Of a stretch of DNA of 17,759 bases, positions 7,458 through 14,920 are shown piece after piece. The notes below the pieces were generated by a model. It searched no databases. It was not told where the DNA came from and saw nothing but the letters and a program-made list of their open reading frames with translations. The stretch is from Ga0074130 sp035492055. Its GTDB lineage: Bacteria; Pseudomonadota; Gammaproteobacteria; Burkholderiales; Rhodocyclaceae. The DNA lies in NCBI GenBank assembly GCA_035492055.1, contig DATJJR010000054.1:1-17759 (forward strand). The letters are read 5' to 3'. Position numbers and translations under genes: made by a program. Positions within the stretch are counted from its first letter, which is position 1, and the number at the start of each line of letters is the position of its first letter.

Positions 7458-7480
7458 GCAATGAAGCTTTGCTTCATTGC
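7458..7480. repeat. Perfect 10-bp hairpin in the metG-acyP gap
   Basis: GCAATGAAGC (7458-7467) and GCTTCATTGC (7471-7480) are exact inverted repeats around a TTT loop. No T tract follows on either strand. It could be a transcript-stabilising structure, a factor-dependent terminator or a protein-binding site. It separates metG from the acylphosphatase gene. Confidence 0.4.
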
Positions 7481-7559
7481 TCCATGATGTGTGATGCCCT
7501 GGCTCAGAGTGGTCCTGCGCTAAAGCACATTTCTTCGATGTCCGCAGTATCGATCACAC

Positions 7560-7865
7560 ATGCCCAACAATCTGCCCACTGCCGCCGACGTCGCTTATCG
7601 CCACCTGATCATTTCAGGCAAGGTGCAGGGAGTACATTACCGCGCCTCGATGGTCGAGGAAGCGCAACGGCTCGGAATCAAAGGCTGGGTAAGGAATCGA
7701 CGTGACGGCACCGTGGAAGCAGAACTTGCGGGAAACGGCGAGGCGGTTGCATTGCTGATTGCATGGGCGCGCAAAGGGCCGGCGGCCGCGCGTGTCGATC
7801 ACGTACAAATTGAACTGGGCGACGAATCAGCGTTTGGCATGTTCGAAGCGCGCGAAACAATTTAA
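7560..7865 (+). CDS. acyP: Acylphosphatase
   Basis: This is a small cytoplasmic enzyme (101 residues) that hydrolyses carboxyl-phosphate anhydrides such as acetyl phosphate or carbamoyl phosphate. The active-site signature GKVQGVHYR (20-28) supplies the phosphate-binding loop and catalytic Arg28. GWVRNRRDGTVEA supplies the second signature with catalytic Asn46. The size and the five-strand pattern match the family, apart from a slightly long N-terminus (about ten residues before the core). No Shine-Dalgarno sequence is seen before ATG 7560, so initiation may be weak. It lies 171 nt after metG on the same strand and ends 4 nt from the stop of the convergent GIDE-domain gene. Confidence 0.93.
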   Translation: MPNNLPTAADVAYRHLIISGKVQGVHYRASMVEEAQRLGIKGWVRNRRDGTVEAELAGNGEAVALLIAWARKGPAAARVDHVQIELGDESAFGMFEARETI

Positions 7866-7869
7866 CAGC

Positions 7870-8790
7870 CTAGAACGCCAGCCGGAATGCGTAGACAGCG
7901 CCGGCAATGCCGCCAAAGAAAACGGCAAGGTGGCCCCAAGCCCACCACATATAACGGCCCGCCAGTTTGTCCAGGCGTATGCTCGAAATGATGTAGGGCT
8001 GCCCGCCATCGGGATAGTGAATCACGTGCAGGTCTGGTGCGCTACGCACTTCTCTATGCTTGGCCTCGATCTCCCGGCGTGCCGCACTGCGCGCCAACTC
8101 CCATTCCTTGAGACTGATCTGCCCATCGCCATCGAGATCGAAGCGCTTGAGCAGTTGCGGATGATCTCGCTTCCACTCCGCCAGCAAATCGCTGATGTCG
8201 GCGTTCCGATCCAATTGCAGTGTCAAGCTGCTGCGGGTCGTAAAGTTTCCGAGCACATGGATTCGCTCCTCCGCTCGCAATAACCATTGCGTATAGCGTT
8301 CACCGCCGTCTTCCCAGGAATTCTTGGAGGTAGTCAGCACTTCGGCGCCTTCCGGATCGACAAGACATTCACCGCTGGCATCGCGAATGATGAAGGAAGC
8401 ATCGGACGTCTCGCCACGCCGGTGTTCCCACTTGGTCCCGGACTTTTCCTCAACGGTATAGCGGTACCAGAGGCAGGGTGCGCCAGTGAGCGGGGAAAGC
8501 AAAGGCAGCCCTTCAAGCGGCTTGCCCCAGCCGGCCACCTCGACATAGCCTTGCGCGGCGGACGCCACTTGCGAAGTCGGGGTGTCCTTGATGCTGCGCC
8601 ACCGTCGCAAAGCGCCTGTCCAACCGAACACGCTGAGTGCGGTAATGCCAAGCGCGATACCAAACCAGCCTCGTGGATCGCGTATGTGGAAACCGACCAT
8701 CAGCAGCGTCAATTGCCCGCCGTAGACAGCAAAGCGATTGAAGCGGTCGGTCAGCCGTAGCGGGCTGTCGCCGCTATAAGCGAACTGCAT
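7870..8790 (-). CDS. GIDE-domain membrane protein with EF-hand loop
   Basis: This 306-residue protein has two N-terminal membrane helices (about 20-35 and 42-60), a soluble middle and a C-terminal membrane helix (about 284-304). The middle matches my memory of the bacterial GIDE/MULAN 'BAM' domain: GYVEVAGWGKPLEGLPLLSPLTGAPCLWYRY, then FIIRDASGECLVDPEGAEV. Databases often label such proteins 'E3 ubiquitin ligase', but no RING cysteines are present, so ligase activity is not supported. Residues 218-229 (DLDGDGQISLKE) are a complete 12-residue EF-hand calcium loop with Asp at 1, 3 and 5, Gly at 6, Ile at 8 and Glu at 12. The RRWRSIK after helix 2 suggests that the soluble part is cytoplasmic. 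It starts 3 nt after the lemA stop, so the two are translationally coupled. The biochemical function is unknown. Confidence 0.85.
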   Translation of the reverse strand: MQFAYSGDSPLRLTDRFNRFAVYGGQLTLLMVGFHIRDPRGWFGIALGITALSVFGWTGALRRWRSIKDTPTSQVASAAQGYVEVAGWGKPLEGLPLLSPLTGAPCLWYRYTVEEKSGTKWEHRRGETSDASFIIRDASGECLVDPEGAEVLTTSKNSWEDGGERYTQWLLRAEERIHVLGNFTTRSSLTLQLDRNADISDLLAEWKRDHPQLLKRFDLDGDGQISLKEWELARSAARREIEAKHREVRSAPDLHVIHYPDGGQPYIISSIRLDKLAGRYMWWAWGHLAVFFGGIAGAVYAFRLAF

Positions 8791-8793
8791 GGA

Positions 8794-9366
8794 TCAGGCG
8801 AACAAGGATTTGATATCGACATCCGCCTTTTCTACAGAAGAAAAATCGAGCATCGGTTTGGCCGCGAAGCCGAAAAGCCTGGCGACGACGACATCCGGAA
8901 ATTGCTCAATACAGACATTGTTGATATTCACGCTCTCGTTGTAGAACTCGCGCCGATCGGCGATTCCGTTTTCCAGTTGTGAGATACGTGTCTGCAGTTG
9001 CATGAAGTTTTCGTTGGCATGCAATTCGGGATAGGCCTCAGCCACCGCGAACAAGCGCCCCACACCTCGGCGCAAGGCATTTTCGGCCTCGCCCAGCGCT
9101 TCGACATCCTGCTTCGTGCGCGCCTCGTGCACTTGCGCACGCGCGGCAACTACACGCTCCAGCGTGGTCGCTTCGAACTGCTTGTACTGCTTGCAGACCT
9201 CGATCAGCTTGGGTAATTCATCGTGACGCTGCTTCAGCAGCACATCGATGTTGGCCCAGGCCTTGGCGACGGCATGCTTGTTTTGCACCAGACTGTTGTA
9301 GATGGTGATGGCATAGATCACCACGACGGCAACCACCCCGAGACCGACAAAACCGGCAACACTCAT
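8794..9366 (-). CDS. lemA: LemA family protein
   Basis: This is a 190-residue protein with one N-terminal membrane helix (about 5-22) and a long helical-bundle domain. The YNSLVQNKHAVAKAWANIDVLLKQRHDELPKLIEV stretch (split here as residues 23-57) and the later REFYNESVNINN and FP segments are hallmarks of LemA. The family is widespread, inner-membrane anchored and functionally unclear; it is often linked to membrane stress or peptidase genes. GGAGGAG upstream of ATG 9366 is the best ribosome binding site in the window. It lies 39 nt after the DUF4118 gene and 3 nt before the GIDE gene, forming a clear three-gene operon. LemA next to GIDE-domain genes is a pairing I recall from other bacteria. 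Confidence 0.94.
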   Translation of the reverse strand: MSVAGFVGLGVVAVVVIYAITIYNSLVQNKHAVAKAWANIDVLLKQRHDELPKLIEVCKQYKQFEATTLERVVAARAQVHEARTKQDVEALGEAENALRRGVGRLFAVAEAYPELHANENFMQLQTRISQLENGIADRREFYNESVNINNVCIEQFPDVVVARLFGFAAKPMLDFSSVEKADVDIKSLFA

Positions 9367-9405
9367 ACAACGCTCCTCCCCAAGAACGGTTCAAATCATT
9401 TGCGA

Positions 9406-9891
9406 TTACTCGCTTTGTGTTACACGCTGCACGGTGGCAGCGCGCCGCAACTCATCCTGATGGAAACGACGATCCTCGTCCAGATGCATCATCATGCGAT
9501 AGCGCGAATCCGCGACACGCGCGAGCAGTTCACTGTTGTAGCGTTCCCGGTTGAGCAGCTCCAGGAAAGCAACGCACAGTATGATCGACATCGAATAGAC
9601 AATCAGCGTGTACACGTCACCGATCTCGGGCGAGTTCCACTGCCCGAAAGGCTGCACAAAGAAATAGAATGCGGTCGGTATCGAGAGTAACGCGCATAAC
9701 ATTGCTGCCGCAAACCCGTACCGATAAGCAATGGCAACTGCAGCAAGAAAGAAAATGAAGGTTGGATACTTGGCCTGCAGAAACGGATGCAACAACATGC
9801 GCAAACCCCAGGCAAGCAGGTAGGCGATGATGGCGATCTGGTAACCACGCAGCGGATTGCGTACCCAGCGCGAAGCATTTTTGAGTTTCAT
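9406..9891 (-). CDS. Stand-alone DUF4118 (KdpD-type) membrane protein
   Basis: This is a 161-residue protein with four predicted membrane helices (about 18-34, 43-56, 58-78 and 93-113) and a charged, probably cytoplasmic helical tail (114-160). The pattern of short loops, RMLLHPFLQAKYPTFIFFLAAV and the following RYGFAAAMLCALLS resembles DUF4118, the membrane domain of the KdpD sensor kinase. No kinase, GAF or other signalling domain follows; the frame ends naturally and lemA starts 39 nt later. It may be an independent membrane protein or the remnant of a larger sensor. No Shine-Dalgarno sequence is evident before ATG 9891. The start is placed there because it keeps the first membrane helix. 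The divergent hydrolase begins 29 nt away. Confidence 0.8.
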   Translation of the reverse strand: MKLKNASRWVRNPLRGYQIAIIAYLLAWGLRMLLHPFLQAKYPTFIFFLAAVAIAYRYGFAAAMLCALLSIPTAFYFFVQPFGQWNSPEIGDVYTLIVYSMSIILCVAFLELLNRERYNSELLARVADSRYRMMMHLDEDRRFHQDELRRAATVQRVTQSE

Positions 9892-9920
9892 GGACGACAG
9901 ATTACGCTACTTGGAAGCGA

Positions 9921-10769
9921 ATGATGAATCTGCAACTCGGCGACAATGACCATGCAGTGCTCATGCTACACGGGCTGTGCGGCTCACCCCTAGAACTGGG
10001 CAGCATTCCCCGTATGTTGCAACGCATGGGCTGCACGGTTGCGTGGCCCGATTTACCGGGTTACGACAACCCCGATCCGGCAAAATGTACACCTTGGCAG
10101 GAATGGGTGGCAAATGCTGAACTGGCACTTGCCGAGCTCCAGGAAACCCACGCCAGCGTTTCGGTCTGCGGCCTCAGCATGGGTGCAACACTCGCACTTG
10201 CTCTCGCCGAACGCCATGAAAACATCCAGAGTCTGGTGCTTTTGTCGCCGATTCTGCGCTACGACGGCTGGTCGATTTCCCGACCACTACTGGCACTCCT
10301 TCGGTTCGCGTACTTTCTGGGCGTCCGCAATTGGGTGTGGCGCGAAACCGAGCCCTACGGCATCCGCAATCCAGAACTGCAGCGACGTGTTGCCAAGGCC
10401 GTGGCCAAAGGCGAGGTATCCGAAGTCGGTGCAGCAACGCTGTCTGCTCGCCATCTGTATCAGGCTATGCAACTGATGCATGATGTGCACGCCAATTTGT
10501 CCAATGTCACCGCCGACACACTGGTCATGCATGCGGTCGACGACGAAACGGCGGCCCCACGCAACGCGGAAGAAATTCTCGCCGGTATCCGCTCGGAAAC
10601 CCGCAAGGCTTTCTGGCTTGGCGATTGTTATCACATCATCACAGTCGACAACGAGCGTGAGGTGGTGACCAACGAGGTAGTGCGCTTCATCGAAGCCTGC
10701 CTCACGTTGCATCGTGGCGAAGCGCATCGGCCCAGCCGGCAGCGGCAGGCCTTGCGCGATCGTCGTTAA
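9921..10769 (+). CDS. Alpha/beta hydrolase, carboxylesterase/monoglyceride lipase type
   Basis: This is a 282-residue soluble serine hydrolase. The oxyanion motif HG (Leu16-His17-Gly18 region), the nucleophile elbow GLSMG with Ser86, a likely acid Asp207 or Asp208 in HAVDDE, and His238 in DCYHIITVDNE form the triad. The tail after about residue 262 is basic and probably disordered. HAVDDETAAPRNAEEI and the YHIITVDNER ending are typical of the Est30/monoacylglycerol-lipase branch, which cleaves esters; the natural substrate is unknown. GGAAG lies 3 nt before ATG 9921 but 6 nt before the adjacent ATG at 9924, so the second may be the true start. There is no signal peptide. It stands alone: divergent from DUF4118-lemA-GIDE and ending 15 nt from the convergent wbuC-like gene. 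Confidence 0.88.
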   Translation: MMNLQLGDNDHAVLMLHGLCGSPLELGSIPRMLQRMGCTVAWPDLPGYDNPDPAKCTPWQEWVANAELALAELQETHASVSVCGLSMGATLALALAERHENIQSLVLLSPILRYDGWSISRPLLALLRFAYFLGVRNWVWRETEPYGIRNPELQRRVAKAVAKGEVSEVGAATLSARHLYQAMQLMHDVHANLSNVTADTLVMHAVDDETAAPRNAEEILAGIRSETRKAFWLGDCYHIITVDNEREVVTNEVVRFIEACLTLHRGEAHRPSRQRQALRDRR

Positions 10770-10784
10770 GCGTAGCGAAAGGTT

Positions 10785-11252
10785 TCAGGCAAAGAGTGCC
10801 GCGAGCCGGGCGTAATACGCCGGTGCTTCGGCATCGCCTTCCGCGGGCGCCCAGCGCGCACGCTCGGCTTCCGTGAGCAGTGCGTACGGTCCGGCCTTGG
10901 CTTCAAGGAACACCGACCCCGGTGCGAGCGAGACCAGGGAATGCCAGGTACCGTGAGGAATATCAACGCCAAGCACCTCGCCATCGGCTGCAATGCGCTC
11001 AGTCCGAACGACAGTACCCACGTCGTCGAAAATCACAAGGCCGAAACTGCCGCGCAGCACGACCATGGTTTCGTCTTTCAACGCATCAAGATGGCGATGC
11101 GGCACGATGTAAGAGCCGGGCTCGACGGCATTCAACAAACGATGTGCGGGAAATTCGTTGTGAGGATGCAGGTTGTGGTTCTTGCGCTGGCGAGGACTGG
11201 CAACAGCCTCCGCCGACACGTCATCCAGCAGATTGATATCGATAAGCTTCAT
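10785..11252 (-). CDS. WbuC family cupin metalloprotein
   Basis: This is a 155-residue single-domain cupin of the type called WbuC. It has a conserved N-terminal block RQRKNHNLHPHNEFPAHRLL, then the cupin motif with probable metal ligands His52 and His54 (PHRH), Glu61 (DETMVVLRGSFG) and His104 (PHGTWHS). WbuC genes are best known from O-antigen and surface-polysaccharide clusters, but their reaction is not established. Here the gene starts 2 nt after the dnaE stop, so it is cotranscribed and probably coupled to dnaE; only a weak GGGAA precedes it. There are no polysaccharide genes nearby. It converges with the alpha/beta hydrolase, with 15 nt between stops and no obvious terminator. Confidence 0.88.
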   Translation of the reverse strand: MKLIDINLLDDVSAEAVASPRQRKNHNLHPHNEFPAHRLLNAVEPGSYIVPHRHLDALKDETMVVLRGSFGLVIFDDVGTVVRTERIAADGEVLGVDIPHGTWHSLVSLAPGSVFLEAKAGPYALLTEAERARWAPAEGDAEAPAYYARLAALFA

Positions 11253-11254
11253 GC

Positions 11255-14200
11255 CTAGATTCCCGGATAGATGATTTTCACGTTGTCGGGACTCAACCAG
11301 TCACGCAAGCCAGCAAGCAATTCGTCATCAAGGCGAATGCGCCATGCATCGGATAAACCCAATTCGGCCTCAGCCTCGCCATTGTGATAACTGATGCGAA
11401 CAAGACATGCGCCGCTGCCGCCGTTGCTGCGATAGGGCGCCAGCATGGCTTGCAGTTTCTGCGCGTAACGTCCTTCGATGGAATTTCCGTTCATCGATAA
11501 TTGCAGTGCACGCGCAAAACGGCCACGTGCCTCACCCAGCGTCATGATCTTTTCGGCAGACACGCGCAAACCACCCGAGAAGTCGTCGTGACTGACCTTG
11601 CCCTCAATCAGCAGGATTTCGTCTTCCTTGATCTTGGCGCGTTCGGCGTCCCACAATTCGTTGAACACTGTCACCTCAACCTGCGCGGTGGCATCGTCAA
11701 GCGTGATGATGGCCATCTTGCCGCGGCGCGTCATTTGGGTGCGCGTCGTCAACACCACGCCAGCCATCAACACCGGCTCCTTGCTCGGTGACAATTGCCC
11801 CAGCGACTTGCGCACGAAGGCCGACAAATCCTTGCGATACGCGTTGTACGGATGGCCGGAATAGAAAAAGCCCAGCGCCTGCTTTTCTTCCAGCAATTGC
11901 TTGCGCTCATCCCAGCGCGGATATGTCGTCAAATATTGTGGCGCGTGCGCGTCGGCATCGTCGCTGCCACCGAACAGGCTGTTTTGCAGCGCATTGCGTT
12001 CAGCCTGGTCGGCGGCTTCGATAGCGATACCGACGGAGGCAAACAATTTCGCCCGATCAGGATCAATGGCATCGAAAGCGCCGGCACGAATCAGCGCTTC
12101 CACCACACGCCGATTGGCGACGCGCTTGTCCACGCGGCGGCAGAAATCGAACAGGTTCTTGAAAGGGCCGCCGCTTTCGCGTGCCTTGATCATGGCTGCC
12201 AACGCCGCTTCGCCCGTACCCTTGATGGCGCCAAGGCCGTAGCGAATCGTCGATGGGTCGGTCGGCTCAAAACGGATAGTGCCGGCATTCACATCCGGCG
12301 GCAGGAACTTGATGCCGTTGGCAAGACAATCCTGATAGAAGATCTGCACCTTGTCGGTGTCAGCCATTTCAGACGACATCGTCGCCGCCATGAACGCCGC
12401 CGCATGATAGCGCTTGAGCCAGCCGGTCTGGAAAGCGACCAGTGCATACGCGGCCGAGTGCGACTTGTTGAAGCCGTACTCGGCGAATTTCTCCATCAGG
12501 TCGAAGAGATGAGTCGCCAGTTGCGGATCGACGCCGCGCTTCTCCGCGCCGTCCGTGAACAACTGGCGATGCTGCGCCATTTCCTCGGGCTTCTTCTTAC
12601 CCATCGCGCGGCGCAGCATGTCGGCGCCGCCGAGTGTATAGCCGGCGAGAATCTGCGCGACCAGCATCACCTGTTCTTGATAGACGATCACGCCGTACGT
12701 CGATTTCAGAATCGGTTCAAGATCGGGATGGAAATACCACTCCGGATTGCCCTTGCCGCTGACGACCTGCTGCTTCTTCCGGGCAATGAAGTCGTCCACC
12801 ATGCCCGAACCGAGCGGTCCAGGACGATTCAGTGCCATCAGGGCGATGATGTCTTCGAAGGTGTCACCCTTGAGGCGCTTTTCCAGGTCCTTTGCCGAGC
12901 GCGATTCAGATTGGAACACCGCCGTCGTGTTGCCGGCGGCGAACAAGTCGTACGTCGCCTTGTCGTTGAGCGGAATGTCTTCAAGGCGAAAATCCGCCAT
13001 TTCCGGATTGAGCTTCTTAACGAATTCGACCGCCTCGTCGAGAATCGTCAGCGTGCGCAGACCAAGGAAGTCGAACTTCACAAGGCCGACTTTTTCCACG
13101 TCGTCCTTGTCGAATTGCGACACGACGGAATCGGTGCCCTGCGCCGCGTAGAGCGGGCAAAAGTCGGTGAGCTTGCCTGGCGCGATGAGCACACCGCCAG
13201 CGTGCATGCCGATGTTGCGCGTCATGCCTTCGAGCTTGGTCGCCAATTCCCAAAGTTCGGCGATTTCCTCTTCCTGCTCGATGCGCGCCGCAATCTGCGG
13301 CTCCTTTTGCAACGCATCGGCGAGCGTAATGCCAAGTTCGTTAGGAATCAGCTTGGCGAACTGGTCGGTGAAGTTGAAGCCGAGATCGAGCACGCGGCCG
13401 CAATCGCGAATCACGGCCTTGGCCGCCATCGTGCCGAAAGTAGCGATCTGCGACACAGCGTGATGACCGTATTTATCCTTGACGTAGCTGATGACGCGGT
13501 CGCGGCCGTCCTGACAGAAGTCGATGTCGAAGTCGGGCATGGACACCCGCTCCGGATTCAAAAACCGCTCGAAGAGCAGATCGTAAGCCAGTGGGTCAAG
13601 ATCAGTAATGCCAAGTGCGTACGCCACCAGCGAACCGGCACCGGAACCGCGGCCCGGACCGACCGGCACGCCGTTGGCCTTCGCCCAATTGATGAAGTCG
13701 GCCACGATGAGGAAGTAGCCCGGAAACCCCATCTGCTGGATAGTGCCAATCTCGAATGCAAGGCGCTCAAGGTAGCGGGGTCGTTGCGCATCGCGCTCAG
13801 CCACGTCTGGATACAGCTGCTCCAGACGAATTTCCAGCCGTTCGCTCGACTGCTGTGACATGAAATCATCGAGCGACATCCCATCTGGCGTTGGAAACAG
13901 CGGGAGTTTGGGTTTGCCCAGTTCGATGCTGACATTGCAGCGGCGAGCAATTTCGACCGAGTTCTCCAACGCTTCCGGATAGTCCGCGAACAGCTCGGCC
14001 ATCTCAGCTTGCGTCTTGAAATACTGTTCTTCGTGAAAATTCTTCGGCCGCCGCGTGTCGGCCAATACGTAACCTTCCGCAATACAGGTGCGTGCTTCGT
14101 GTGCCTTGAAGTCTTCGCGATCCATGAACTGGACCGGATGTGTCGCTACGAGCGGCAGGAATAATTCACCAGCAAGCTGCGCACTTGCCTGTACGAGCAT

Positions 14201-14752
14201 TTCCTGTTGCGCCGATCCATTCTTGCCCTGTGGACGATGCACTTCAATATAGAAACTCTGCGGGAACACGGCCGCCCAGTGCCGCGCACGGATAACTGCA
14301 TCGGCGCCCTTGCCGGCAAGAATCATCTGACCAATGTCGCCAAACTGCCCGCCAGACAGGGCGATCAACTGGCTGTTGTCGCCCTTGGCGAGCTGGGCAT
14401 ATGGAATTTCGGCATGACTGCTATCGCCGCTGCCCACATAAGCGGTAGAGAGCAAGTCGCACAGTCGCAAATAGCCTTCACGGTTTTTCGCCAGCAGCAG
14501 CAAGCGGGTCGACCGCTCTTGCCCGTCCGGGTCGCTCACGCGCACATCGCAGCCGACGACGGGCTTTAGCCCTTTGCCGCGCATGCCCGAATAGAACTTG
14601 ACCATACCGAAAAGGTTGCCGAGATCGGTCAAGGCCATGGCCGGCATGCCGTCTGCCTTGGCGCGCGCAATAGCCGCATCGAGGCGAACAATGCCGTCGG
14701 TAATCGAAAATTCGCTATGGAGACGGAGATGGATGAAGCGTGCTGAACTCAT
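11255..14752 (-). CDS. dnaE: DNA polymerase III alpha subunit
   Basis: This is the replicative polymerase of the chromosome (1165 residues, full length for the DnaE1 type). The N-terminal PHP domain starts at HLRLHSEFSITDG. Polymerase residues are visible as GPGRGSGAGSLVAYALGITDLDPL (366-389), PDFDIDF with catalytic Asp409 and Asp411, and KFDFLGL with Asp561. A helix-hairpin-helix YGLGAIKGTGEAAL follows near 838-851. The internal beta-clamp binding motif is QNSLF (923-927), and an OB fold covers about 993-1072. The C-terminal domain binds tau in relatives. MSSARFIHLR is the normal start, although no strong Shine-Dalgarno sequence is seen. It is followed 2 nt later by the WbuC-type cupin and preceded by the AT-rich gap shared with the diguanylate cyclase. 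Confidence 0.98.
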   Translation of the reverse strand: MSSARFIHLRLHSEFSITDGIVRLDAAIARAKADGMPAMALTDLGNLFGMVKFYSGMRGKGLKPVVGCDVRVSDPDGQERSTRLLLLAKNREGYLRLCDLLSTAYVGSGDSSHAEIPYAQLAKGDNSQLIALSGGQFGDIGQMILAGKGADAVIRARHWAAVFPQSFYIEVHRPQGKNGSAQQEMLVQASAQLAGELFLPLVATHPVQFMDREDFKAHEARTCIAEGYVLADTRRPKNFHEEQYFKTQAEMAELFADYPEALENSVEIARRCNVSIELGKPKLPLFPTPDGMSLDDFMSQQSSERLEIRLEQLYPDVAERDAQRPRYLERLAFEIGTIQQMGFPGYFLIVADFINWAKANGVPVGPGRGSGAGSLVAYALGITDLDPLAYDLLFERFLNPERVSMPDFDIDFCQDGRDRVISYVKDKYGHHAVSQIATFGTMAAKAVIRDCGRVLDLGFNFTDQFAKLIPNELGITLADALQKEPQIAARIEQEEEIAELWELATKLEGMTRNIGMHAGGVLIAPGKLTDFCPLYAAQGTDSVVSQFDKDDVEKVGLVKFDFLGLRTLTILDEAVEFVKKLNPEMADFRLEDIPLNDKATYDLFAAGNTTAVFQSESRSAKDLEKRLKGDTFEDIIALMALNRPGPLGSGMVDDFIARKKQQVVSGKGNPEWYFHPDLEPILKSTYGVIVYQEQVMLVAQILAGYTLGGADMLRRAMGKKKPEEMAQHRQLFTDGAEKRGVDPQLATHLFDLMEKFAEYGFNKSHSAAYALVAFQTGWLKRYHAAAFMAATMSSEMADTDKVQIFYQDCLANGIKFLPPDVNAGTIRFEPTDPSTIRYGLGAIKGTGEAALAAMIKARESGGPFKNLFDFCRRVDKRVANRRVVEALIRAGAFDAIDPDRAKLFASVGIAIEAADQAERNALQNSLFGGSDDADAHAPQYLTTYPRWDERKQLLEEKQALGFFYSGHPYNAYRKDLSAFVRKSLGQLSPSKEPVLMAGVVLTTRTQMTRRGKMAIITLDDATAQVEVTVFNELWDAERAKIKEDEILLIEGKVSHDDFSGGLRVSAEKIMTLGEARGRFARALQLSMNGNSIEGRYAQKLQAMLAPYRSNGGSGACLVRISYHNGEAEAELGLSDAWRIRLDDELLAGLRDWLSPDNVKIIYPGI

Positions 14753-14836
14753 GTGCCGATTCTAACCGCCGAACTTCGAATCAGTCGCCCTGTGACTGGA
14801 CAAAACGGGGCACTTGGCACTTAGCTCAATCTGCAA

Positions 14837-14852
14837 TGACAGCAAACTGTCA
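14837..14852. repeat. Inverted repeat TGACAG-N4-CTGTCA
   Basis: Perfect 6-bp arms (14837-14842 and 14847-14852) are separated by CAAA, about 85 nt upstream of dnaE and 110 nt upstream of the cyclase -35 box. The symmetry and spacing suit a dimeric regulator site, but no regulator is identified. Confidence 0.3.
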
Positions 14853-14920
14853 GAAATCTGAAAATTTATACTTATCCGCCAGTTTTTAGGCCCGCTTAAA
14901 TCCGCATCGAGGCCACAGAA

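Noticed and set aside
8104..8790. Ubiquitin E3 ligase function for the GIDE-domain protein
   Set aside because: No RING finger cysteine/histidine pairs are present; only isolated cysteines occur.
11795..13858. 687-codon open frame on the plus strand
   Set aside because: It lies wholly antisense to dnaE, whose motifs are complete. Long antisense frames are expected in GC-rich coding DNA, and its translation resembles no family.
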